From Ignavibacteria bacterium (GTDB lineage Bacteria > Bacteroidota > Ignavibacteria > Tepidaquicellales > Tepidaquicellaceae), in NCBI GenBank assembly GCA_041649015.1, contig JBAZNU010000001.1, positions 1-64,000 on the forward strand: a stretch of 64,000 nt of DNA. The letters are read 5' to 3'. The notes below the pieces were generated by a model. That model was not told the DNA's origin, ran no database searches, and saw only the letters and a program-made list of their open reading frames with translations. Positions 56,564 through 64,000 of the stretch are shown here, piece after piece; position 1 is the stretch's first letter; every line of letters begins with the position of its first letter. Made by a program: the position numbers and the translations under genes.

Positions 56564-58006
56564 TTATTTAATTAACATCATCCTCTTCGTCTCTCTAAAA
56601 TCCCCTGCCTGAATTCTGTAAAAATACACTCCGCTTGGAAAAGCAGCAGCATCCCATTGCGTTTGATATGTTCCTGCCTGAAGCCTCTCATTCACAAGCG
56701 TTTCCACCTCTCTTCCTTGCACATCATAAACCTTTATTATCACATCACTTGTCGAAGACCCGCCGTGGCGGGGCAGCTGAAAACTAATAACTGTCTTTGG
56801 ATTAAACGGATTTGGATAGTTCTGTGACAAAGAAAACGACGAAGGCAGATTTGTACCAATCTGATTTACGAATACATTCCCACCGTTTGTTGATTTCAAA
56901 ATTTGAGCCTGCATTATATCTCCGGCTCCGATAAAAAAATTATCAGAATCCACTAATGCCAATCCATAAGCCATAAGCTTTGGTTCAAATTCTGCCGACA
57001 CCCAGTTCAATCCCCAATTAGTAGTTTTTAATGTAGTAATTTTTCCCGGAAGAAACATAACGGTATCTATATTATTACCAATTGCAAACGCTGTCCCGGT
57101 ATTTGGTAACGATACTAAGTTATTATAAAGTTTCGGACCTGTAAAAGTATTAATGATATTCCAATTGTCACCTGCATTTGTTGTTTTATACACATTATTG
57201 GAAGCACCATCATTTGTTATTCCTATTGCTATACCTGTTGTCGAATTAAAAAATGTTATACCATCAATCTGAGTCGGCATGTATGTATTACTCCAGTTTA
57301 AACCTGCATTTGTGGTTTTATAAATATGCCCTCCGCTGTAAAAACCTTTGGCAATGCCGGTATTCATATCGAGAAATATCATTCTTTCAACTTCTGCCGG
57401 CGATCCAACTGAACTTATAAACTGCCAGTTTGCTCCGCCGTTTGTTGTTTTACAGAATTTTGAATTATAAGAAGAACCGGAATCAATTAAAGCATAACCT
57501 GTATTTACATTAAAAAAATGTATGTCAATTATATAACCTGTTGTAGTATCAAACTGACTTGCTCTTTGCCAGTTTTGACCGCCATTTGTAGATTTTATGA
57601 ACGCTGACTTGTATTCCGAAAAAAATTCTGTTCTTCCTTCTATTAATAATCTATCTCTGATGTTCTTGGGAAAAGACAGAAAATCATTTTCCGTTTTTGT
57701 ATTACTGCTAAAAGCTACAGTCTCAGCCCCACAGGCATATATAATATTTTCATTAATATATTGTACATCAGCAATGGCTCTCAATTCGACCGGATAAGCT
57801 GCTTGAATCCAGCTCAAACCCGAGTTTGTTGTGTAAAAAATATATTCATTGAACGGTGAAATACTGTGGCCAAATGAAACACCTCTGTTTAAATCATAAA
57901 ACCCTAAAGTAAAGGGAATTCCCGAATAAGGAAGAGTATATGATACCCATTGAGCATTCGCATTCATCGCAGCGAACACTATTAAAACAATAAATAATTT
58001 TTTCAT
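56564..58006 (-). CDS. Secreted YCF48-like beta-propeller with type IX sorting domain
   Basis: Signal peptide (MKKLFIVLIVFAAMNANAQ). The propeller repeats carry FYDLNRGVSFGHSISPFNE, STNGGQNWQRA, KTTNGGANWQFISS, KTTNAGLNW and YKTTNAGDNW. The end is a sorting module (SFSLSQNYPNPFNPKTVISF, SGVYFYRIQAGDFRETKRM). A palindromic insert codes RHGGSST between the first and second strands of this module. The 3' end is nearly identical in DNA to its neighbours. Likely surface-exposed; ligand unknown. Confidence 0.87.
   Translation of the reverse strand: MKKLFIVLIVFAAMNANAQWVSYTLPYSGIPFTLGFYDLNRGVSFGHSISPFNEYIFYTTNSGLSWIQAAYPVELRAIADVQYINENIIYACGAETVAFSSNTKTENDFLSFPKNIRDRLLIEGRTEFFSEYKSAFIKSTNGGQNWQRASQFDTTTGYIIDIHFFNVNTGYALIDSGSSYNSKFCKTTNGGANWQFISSVGSPAEVERMIFLDMNTGIAKGFYSGGHIYKTTNAGLNWSNTYMPTQIDGITFFNSTTGIAIGITNDGASNNVYKTTNAGDNWNIINTFTGPKLYNNLVSLPNTGTAFAIGNNIDTVMFLPGKITTLKTTNWGLNWVSAEFEPKLMAYGLALVDSDNFFIGAGDIMQAQILKSTNGGNVFVNQIGTNLPSSFSLSQNYPNPFNPKTVISFQLPRHGGSSTSDVIIKVYDVQGREVETLVNERLQAGTYQTQWDAAAFPSGVYFYRIQAGDFRETKRMMLIK
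56747..56774 (-). repeat. Palindromic in-frame element, copy 2
   Basis: On the minus strand it reads CCCCGCCACGGCGGGTC, then TTCGACAAGT. It codes RHGGSSTS and lies at a different place in the sorting domain (after SFQLP) from copies 1 and 3, so it arrived independently. Confidence 0.75.
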
Positions 58007-58021
58007 AATAGCTTTTGATTT

Positions 58022-61000
58022 TTACTTAATTAACATCATCCTCTTCGTCTCACTAAAATCACCCGTCGAAGATCCGCTGTGGCGGACCTGTATCCTGTAA
58101 AAATAAACTCCGCTTGGAAAGGCAGCAGCATTCCATTGCGTTTGATATGTCCCCGCCTGAAGCCTCTCATTCACAAGCACAGATGCCTCTTTTCCTGTTA
58201 CATCAAAAACAGTAATCTTCACTTCCGAACTCTTCGGCAAGTCAAACCTAATCTTCGTCGTCGGATTAAACGGATTTGGATAATTATTAAATATCTTGTA
58301 TTCTTTTGGAATTTCACTGCTTGATAGTAAAACAGAATTCGGATGTACATTAAAATTCCACACTATAGACCATGGTCCTGTGCCTGCTAAGTTATTCGCA
58401 TTCACACGCCAGTAATATTTTTGATTCCATCCGAGAATGTTTGGCCTCAACTGCAGCCTTGACGGTATTATACCCGTAGTATCAAATACTATTGCACCAA
58501 ATAATGAATCTGCCGATATCTGAAGTCTGTAATTGTTGGCAGCCGCTAGACTGTCCCAATCCATAAACGGTGTCGGAGATTGATTTGTCGCATTATTTAA
58601 CGGAGATACGAGTACTGGCTGTGGAGGAATTGATACTACTCTAAACGACCACACTGCAGACCAGTCGCCGTTGCCTGCTTCAGTTACACCCCTTGCTCTC
58701 CAGAAATAAGTAGTGTTTCCGTTTAGTGTTCCTGCAGGAATCTGATAACTTGAACTGACTAAACCGCTTTGATTGACAACAAAAGAAGAAAAATTGTTGT
58801 TTAATGATACCTGAACTATATATGATGTAGCTCCTGATAAGTCACCCCAGTCAAGAACCGGTACGAATGATAAAATGCTTGAGCCGTTTGCAGGACTGTT
58901 TAATACCGGACCGATAAGCGATCCCTGAGTAGAAAAATTCCATGGTGTACTCCATGATCCGATTCCGTACATATTTTCTGCATTTACTCTCCAGTAATAA
59001 AGCGTGCCATACTGCAAAACACCTGATGTAATCTGATATTGCGAAGCAGTCAAACCGTATAAATTAATTACTGTCGTCGAAAAACCAATATCAGTTGATA
59101 CCTGCATGCCGTACGTTTCTGCACCAGTAACTTCAGTCCAGTTCAATGTTGGTGTAAGTATCTGCCCGATCGAACCATTTGGAGGGTTCAGTAATGCCGG
59201 AGCATTAGGTACACCTAAAGTTGTAAAGTTAAATGATTCTGAGTATATACCCGTTCCGTTTGAATTTGAGCTGCTGACATGCCAGTAATAGGTTGTATTT
59301 AATTGAAGTAATCCGTTCGGTATCTGATATTGAGAACTTGTTAGCCCGCTTAAGTTGACAAGATTATTCGTAAAGCCAGAATTCGTGGAAACCTGCAAGT
59401 TGTATGTGGCACCGCTTATATCTGACCAGTCAAGAATTGGAGTTTGAGATATATAAATAGAGTTATTTGCCGGTGTCAATAGGTTTGGCGGAGGTGGAGG
59501 AAGTGGTCCGATGTATACTAATGCTCTTATTGACCAGAATTCTTCATTTGATTCTCCGTTTTCTACACCGTTCACATAAGAACCCGGAATATGTCCTCTT
59601 AGTGCAACCATGTTGCAGTAATAGTTTGAGCCGCTTACGTCATTCCATTTCGACATACTTACATATCTCCAGTCTTTTCTTGGGGAAGTCGGGTTTATTT
59701 TTTCGAGTACAGGCCAATTCAAACCACCGTTAGGCGAAGCAGCAAGCCATATATCCATAAACACAGTAGTATCAACCGTACCTCCGAGTTCTTCAGAGGG
59801 AACAGAGAATGAAACAAACAGTACATTTCCGTTTGCAGATACACCAATATTAGGTCTGCATATAGATGCCATTACATCGTTAACGCCGATGTATGGATGA
59901 AATCCGACTGTGTTTGTATCAGCCAAAACAACACTTCTGTTTGGGTCTGACCCGGGAAGCGTATTTGACCAGAACCTTATATTAGCCGTTGAATTGGGAA
60001 AGAATGAGCCATCTTGCGTCTGCTTTACAGTTTCAAATACGACTGAGGGTGAATTACCTCTGTAAACGATGCTTATCCCTCTTAGCATACCAAGTGAATC
60101 CGTTGAAAAGTTAGCATCAAAAATTTTCAAGGGCGTACTGAAAGATGTACCGTCGTTTGTTGATTCCATAAACCATACATCCGCGTAACTTGAAGGATTA
60201 GATTCGTCATCATTCTTATAAACAAGACCAATTCTGCCGTCTGTGCCTCTTCCAAGAGCGTATGTTTCTGCCTGATCTGAGATGATCGTCGTCCAGCCTA
60301 ACCATGTGCCGGGTGTAAAATTTATATCTGTGTTAACATTATACCTGGTTATATACGGTATTTCATGAGATGCTATAAAAACAAATTTATTAGTAAGGAT
60401 TAAACTTTTTGTAGAAATAACCCTCGGCCAGATATAACCATCGTTACCGGGTGCATCAAGCCTTGTAAAAGAACCGATGCCGGGTGCTAAATCCTTATAC
60501 GCCTGTGCCCTTGTTGTTCCTCCCCCGTCAGCACTGTGATTGACTATCAATGCTGTACCGTCTGAAAATCCGTCTAACGAGGGGTATCCACTTCTGACAT
60601 TTGGTACATCAGCAAGAAACGACCATGAATAGCCCCTATCCGTTGATAAATAATATTTTGATTTCCTGACAGTAAATGAAGGATCTCCCGGAGGACTATG
60701 AACAAATACAGCGTGAACATAATCCGGATTCGAAGGATCCTGCCATACATTAACGGGAGAACCGTTTGAACACAAATCATAAATTGTTCTTGCACCTATG
60801 TCTGTAAATGTTGCTGTTACAGAATTTGTTGACTTTTCCCTTACTGTCTTATATTTCTTCACGAAATCCTTTACCGAGGGTAATCCGTATGTATTAGGCA
60901 TTCCGTCAGCCCGTACTCCGGCAAAGGCATCATCATTCAAAACAATCTTATACCTGGCCCGTAAAAAAATTTTTTCGGCATTCGAGAATTGGGCGTATAG

Positions 61001-61057
61001 TTCATTTACAGTGAAGAAAAATAAAAGGACAATAAATACTATCTTTATGCTTTTCAT
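58022..61057 (-). CDS. Large secreted protein: sialidase-like domain, fibronectin III repeats, type IX sorting domain
   Basis: Signal peptide (ending NELYAQ). Residues about 30-490 look like a sialidase/BNR propeller (YYLSTDRGYSWSFLADVP, WFMESTNDGTSFSTPLKIFD, WLAASPNGGLNWPVLEK). Four fibronectin III-like repeats follow, each with PxLLxPxN, TPxLDWSxxxGAxxYxLQVS and YYWRVxAxNxxGxGxWSxxWNF. The end is a sorting module (NNYPNPFNPTTKIRFDLP, SGVYFYR) with the palindromic insert VRHSGSST. No sialidase Asp-box catalytic set could be confirmed, so an enzyme activity is not claimed. Confidence 0.87.
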   Translation of the reverse strand: MKSIKIVFIVLLFFFTVNELYAQFSNAEKIFLRARYKIVLNDDAFAGVRADGMPNTYGLPSVKDFVKKYKTVREKSTNSVTATFTDIGARTIYDLCSNGSPVNVWQDPSNPDYVHAVFVHSPPGDPSFTVRKSKYYLSTDRGYSWSFLADVPNVRSGYPSLDGFSDGTALIVNHSADGGGTTRAQAYKDLAPGIGSFTRLDAPGNDGYIWPRVISTKSLILTNKFVFIASHEIPYITRYNVNTDINFTPGTWLGWTTIISDQAETYALGRGTDGRIGLVYKNDDESNPSSYADVWFMESTNDGTSFSTPLKIFDANFSTDSLGMLRGISIVYRGNSPSVVFETVKQTQDGSFFPNSTANIRFWSNTLPGSDPNRSVVLADTNTVGFHPYIGVNDVMASICRPNIGVSANGNVLFVSFSVPSEELGGTVDTTVFMDIWLAASPNGGLNWPVLEKINPTSPRKDWRYVSMSKWNDVSGSNYYCNMVALRGHIPGSYVNGVENGESNEEFWSIRALVYIGPLPPPPPNLLTPANNSIYISQTPILDWSDISGATYNLQVSTNSGFTNNLVNLSGLTSSQYQIPNGLLQLNTTYYWHVSSSNSNGTGIYSESFNFTTLGVPNAPALLNPPNGSIGQILTPTLNWTEVTGAETYGMQVSTDIGFSTTVINLYGLTASQYQITSGVLQYGTLYYWRVNAENMYGIGSWSTPWNFSTQGSLIGPVLNSPANGSSILSFVPVLDWGDLSGATSYIVQVSLNNNFSSFVVNQSGLVSSSYQIPAGTLNGNTTYFWRARGVTEAGNGDWSAVWSFRVVSIPPQPVLVSPLNNATNQSPTPFMDWDSLAAANNYRLQISADSLFGAIVFDTTGIIPSRLQLRPNILGWNQKYYWRVNANNLAGTGPWSIVWNFNVHPNSVLLSSSEIPKEYKIFNNYPNPFNPTTKIRFDLPKSSEVKITVFDVTGKEASVLVNERLQAGTYQTQWNAAAFPSGVYFYRIQVRHSGSSTGDFSETKRMMLIK
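58062..58088 (-). repeat. Palindromic in-frame element, copy 3
   Basis: On the minus strand it reads GGTCCGCCACAGCGGATC, then TTCGACGGG, with a perfect stem TCCGC / GCGGA. It sits in the same place as copy 1 and codes VRHSGSST. Confidence 0.78.
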
Positions 61058-61521
61058 AAGATATTATTTTAATTTGTTTTCATAATAGCAGATGTTTATA
61101 AATGTAAAAGTATTTATTTTTATTATCAAGCAGTTAATTAATCCTTAATGTCATTTCATTACACTTTTAGATGAAATTTAGCACCCCAACTCTTTAATTC
61201 CCAAGCAGCAATTTCTACTCACAGCATTTTAACTCATGCAGAGAAGAAGCCGAGAAGGAACTTACTTAAGGCTGATTCAAGGCTGATTAAGGCTGAAACA
61301 TGGCTGATTAAGGCTGAAGCATGGCTGAATAAGGCTGAAAAAGGCTGAAAAAGGCTGAAACATGGCTGAATAAGGCTGAAGCAAGGCTGACGAATAAGTC
61401 AACTATTAATTAAATAAAGTAGTTATGAAAATAACAATTTCATTCTTTGACAACTTCCCGGTATTTTCACCTAATTAATCCGTCATTATGAGAAATTATT
61501 CAAACCGAGAAAAAAGAATAT
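61058..61521. other. Intergenic region with 10/11-bp array
   Basis: About 460 bases with no gene. It carries the array at 61268-61393 and must hold the promoter of the 58022-61057 gene. No terminator was seen after the TdeIII-type gene. Confidence 0.6.
61268..61393. repeat. 12-unit tandem array, period 10-11 bp
   Basis: Units are AAGGCTGA or ATGGCTGA plus two or three bases. The lengths run 11, 10, 11, 10, 11, 10, 10, 10, 11, 10, 11, then a last unit of about 11, an average near 10.5. The higher-order order (AAGGCTGAAAC followed by ATGGCTGATT or ATGGCTGAAT) recurs. It has no coding potential, because the period is not a multiple of three. Confidence 0.9.
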
Positions 61522-62001
61522 CTATTTATTGAACTTAGAAAAGTATTCATCTATTTCAGATCTCATCTCAATACCAACTTGCTCAAAGCAATCGAGTAAG
61601 TTTTCGTAGGCACCTTCTCCTCCAAGGAAATCCCAAAATTCTTTTCCAACTTTTAATTCATTATCAAGATCAAGCATTCCCCGCATAGTCCATCTTTTAT
61701 AAGGTGCTGGTTCATATGGATTGTATGTAATTGCAATAAGCGTGTTTACTTTTGCTTTGAGATTTTTTGCAAAGATAGCCGCTGTCCATTCAAGCAATGT
61801 TCTTTTAAACTCACGGAATCCTCCGGCATTTGGATTTGCAGTTTTGATGTCAATTAAATAAAGTTCTTCATCTTTGCTTTCAAGCCATAAATCAACTTTT
61901 GTTGGGCGAACTGTATTCATCTGGCCTTTTTGAGCGACTTCTCTTAATCTTTCAATCTCGCTTTTCTTATTAGTTTCTTTATTAAATGTTAAAAAACAAT
62001 A
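61522..62001 (-). pseudogene. TdeIII-type type II restriction endonuclease, 5'-truncated and frameshifted
   Basis: The sequence MNTVRPTKVDLWLESKDEEL, then YLIDIKTANPNAGGFREFK, then TLIAITYNPYEP, then RWTMRGMLDLDNELKV, matches what I recall of the TdeIII family (GGNCC-type). The PD-(D/E)xK core is D in KVDLWL with DIK. The frame opens at 62001 (YCFLTFNKETNKKSEIERLR); the first ATG is at 61920. Adding one T to the T6 run (61991-61996) extends it to IFSSIRSVLYGNANIVFLTF, up to the stop of the upstream ATPase gene. About 100 N-terminal residues are still missing, so it is probably inactive. No methyltransferase gene is in view. Confidence 0.72.
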
Positions 62002-62042
62002 TTAGCATTTCCATACAAAACAGAGCGGATGGATGAAAATAT

Positions 62043-64000
62043 TTACCTGTTTAACTCCCATTTTTTGAATTCCTCATTTCCTAAGAATTCAAATTTTTTC
62101 TCAAATAGACTCGCCAATTTTGAACTCGCGGTTGCAAAAAATATTTGACGGTTTTCTTTCAAAATAAAGAAACGAAGGAAATCAAGAAAGGAAAGTGCAT
62201 TAAGATCGTCAATATGAGAAATTGGGTCATCAAAAATGAGGAGATTTGGACCGTTTTTCAACTGACGGTTCAAACTTATAAAAATAGATAAAGCAAGGGC
62301 GGCTCGCTGACCAGTACTGATTTCAGTTAATTTATGCTTTTTGTCATTCTCATTAATAAGATAGAACTGTCTATCTTGGAAAATTAGAGATTTAAATTCT
62401 CGCGGAGCATGGATGGTCTTAAAAATGTCGACAATTTCCTTCAAATTGCTTTCGAAAAAACTGTTTAAATGATGCGTCCCGTCTGATTGACTGATAGTTT
62501 GGAGAGTATTGAAAGCTATCTTAATTCTTTCGAAGTTTTTTATATTGTTATCTAAAAAAGTCTGTGATAGCTGCTTTTCATTTTTCGCCTGATTATATTC
62601 ATATTGATTTTGTTTTTCTATTTTGAGAGAAACGATGTTTTTTTGCAACATTGCCAATCCAAGGTTAATTTCCGAGAGTAAATTCTCATCCTTCAAATCT
62701 ATTAATTGGGAAATCTGAGAAAAATAATTATCAAACAGGTCGATGTTTTTCTTTTCTCTCTCCATTAACGAATAGAATTCTTGCAAAGTATAGGTTTTAT
62801 CATCATCCAGTCCAATCGTTTTTTTGAAATTTGTGATAAGTTTATACCTGTCCTCTTGAAGTTTCACCAAACTCTCTTTTAATATTTTAATTTCTGATGA
62901 TAGTTGTGTAGCTTTTTCTTCAAAAAGTTTTTTGTTGTCAAATACAAATGTAAACTCTGGGCTTAAGTCTGTAATCAGTTTATTGCTGAGAAATAGGAAT
63001 TCTTCTTCTGTGATATTAAATGATTCGGCCATTTCACGAAAACCAACGAGCTCCTGTTTTTTCTTTATATAGAAATCCTCCTGATTTATTAATTGAGAAA
63101 TCTCAGTGATAATTTCCGAAACTGACATTTCTATTGAATCTTTACTGAATGTGTTTTCATATAATGTTTTGATGCTAGTTAATCCATTATAGAAATAAGT
63201 CACATTTTCAACATTTTCTTTCGCAGTCTGCTGTTTCTGGTGAAGGATATCAATTCTTTCCTGATTTTCCTTGGAATTTGTCTGTAAAATTTCTTCAATC
63301 CTCTTTTGTAACTCAGAATGTTCATAAGATGACTGACAAAGAGGGCACGAAATAGCGTCAGGAGCAAGAGCCAAATATTCCTTTCCTAATAATTTTATTT
63401 CGTTAATTATCTTATCGGTATTGCTAAAATGTGCAAGAAGTTTTTTCAAATCAGCCTCACATATATCAAGATTCAATCTGGCATCAGAAAGATCAATCTG
63501 GGTTTTATCCAGTAAATCATTAATATTTGCTTCGGAGGAAAAAGTCTGGAGATCTATTGAATTCAAACCTCTTTTCACTACATTCAACTTTCTGATTAAT
63601 TCCTCATTATCAGAAAAGCGTTTGCTAAATCCTTTAATATCAAAAAGTTTGGGTTCACTGAAATACTTTGTTGAAGATTCAAGTAAACTTGACACTTTTG
63701 TCACTTTAGTGATTTCATTCTCCTTTAGGGAAACCTGTGAGGATAGTAGTTCAAGATCAGATTTTAAATTATTTAAGGCAGTATCTTTTATTGCAAATAA
63801 ACTTATTGCATTATTTAGATCATTCTTGCTGTCAATGGGATTATTTTGATTCTCCGATACTTTTTCAGTCAGTGTCTTTACCTGATTAATTAGGACTTCC
63901 ACTTCTGCCGTATCTTTTTCGATATCAAAGTATATATTTTTGAAATGGAGAGAATGTAAAGTTTGGTTAATAGTATCAATCAATGATCTGACTATTTCAG
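62043..64000 (-). CDS. Rad50/SMC-like zinc-hook ATPase, C-terminal part (runs off right edge)
   Basis: The frame is open to the window end (SEIVRSLIDTIN reads through), so the N-terminal ATPase part with Walker A lies outside. Visible (counting from the TTG at 63983): coiled coil to about 200; a zinc hook CPLCQSSYEH (C213, C216); a second long coiled coil to about 480; then the C-terminal ATPase lobe with ABC signature LTEISTGQRAALALSIFISL and Walker B NLLIFDDPISHIDDLNALSF, then RQIFFATASSKLASLFEKKF. This architecture is that of Rad50, SbcC and defence-linked SMC ATPases. The TdeIII-type gene follows in the same direction. Exact system unknown. Confidence 0.8.
   Translation of the reverse strand, partial: EIVRSLIDTINQTLHSLHFKNIYFDIEKDTAEVEVLINQVKTLTEKVSENQNNPIDSKNDLNNAISLFAIKDTALNNLKSDLELLSSQVSLKENEITKVTKVSSLLESSTKYFSEPKLFDIKGFSKRFSDNEELIRKLNVVKRGLNSIDLQTFSSEANINDLLDKTQIDLSDARLNLDICEADLKKLLAHFSNTDKIINEIKLLGKEYLALAPDAISCPLCQSSYEHSELQKRIEEILQTNSKENQERIDILHQKQQTAKENVENVTYFYNGLTSIKTLYENTFSKDSIEMSVSEIITEISQLINQEDFYIKKKQELVGFREMAESFNITEEEFLFLSNKLITDLSPEFTFVFDNKKLFEEKATQLSSEIKILKESLVKLQEDRYKLITNFKKTIGLDDDKTYTLQEFYSLMEREKKNIDLFDNYFSQISQLIDLKDENLLSEINLGLAMLQKNIVSLKIEKQNQYEYNQAKNEKQLSQTFLDNNIKNFERIKIAFNTLQTISQSDGTHHLNSFFESNLKEIVDIFKTIHAPREFKSLIFQDRQFYLINENDKKHKLTEISTGQRAALALSIFISLNRQLKNGPNLLIFDDPISHIDDLNALSFLDFLRFFILKENRQIFFATASSKLASLFEKKFEFLGNEEFKKWELNR

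Overview
The window is AT-rich chromosomal DNA from a bacterium of the Bacteroidota/Chlorobiota/Ignavibacteriota group, most likely an Ignavibacteria-type lineage. Five secreted proteins end in the C-terminal sorting module typical of type IX secretion in that group (NYPNPFNP, then SGVYFYR, then ETKRM). A giant surface protein ends in the dockerin-like repeat GDADQDG...DRSACWNNRN. The E1 dehydrogenase is an alpha-beta fusion, and most genes lack a strong Shine-Dalgarno. TGA is used as a normal stop, so the code is standard. No rRNA, tRNA, CRISPR or IS transposase was seen. 

Layout. 1-16100 (minus): the start of a secreted protein, a giant parallel beta-helix protein (about 4650 residues, split by a one-base frameshift near 4060), a 3'-truncated FG-GAP gene and a doubtful small ORF. 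16886-23107 (plus): secG, a DUF5683 protein, asnS, a NYN/PIN-like nuclease, an HD hydrolase, an ABC ATPase with permease, and a lipoprotein. 23175-36634 (mixed strands): M3 peptidase, secreted endonuclease I, stand-alone RapZ C-terminal domain, YbjQ protein, DUF4349 lipoprotein, a small membrane protein, a rho-rng-nuoG run, and the fused 2-oxoacid dehydrogenase E1. 36685-51903 (minus): 14 co-directional, tightly packed genes: YfhO, biotin carboxylase, biotin carrier protein, PrsW, then seven glycosyltransferases with a flippase, NadD and a Yip1 protein. This run probably makes and exports a surface polysaccharide. 52745-61057 (minus): four tandem secreted beta-propeller or fibronectin-type proteins with sorting modules, one interrupted by a stop codon. 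61522-64000 (minus): a broken TdeIII-type restriction endonuclease downstream of a Rad50/SMC-like zinc-hook ATPase that runs off the window. 

Unusual points. (i) Two one-base losses at homopolymers (A5 in the giant gene, T6 in the TdeIII gene), one nonsense codon and one 3' truncation all fall in surface or restriction genes. (ii) Several intergenic tandem arrays of unrelated sequence share a 10-11 bp period, close to one turn of DNA. (iii) A short palindromic element sits in frame in three neighbouring sorting-domain genes and adds an RHxGSST-like peptide. (iv) The sorting-domain 3' ends are nearly identical between neighbours, which suggests gene conversion. (v) The SMC-ATPase plus restriction-nuclease pair at the right edge is the best candidate for an unusual defence locus, but it is incomplete here.
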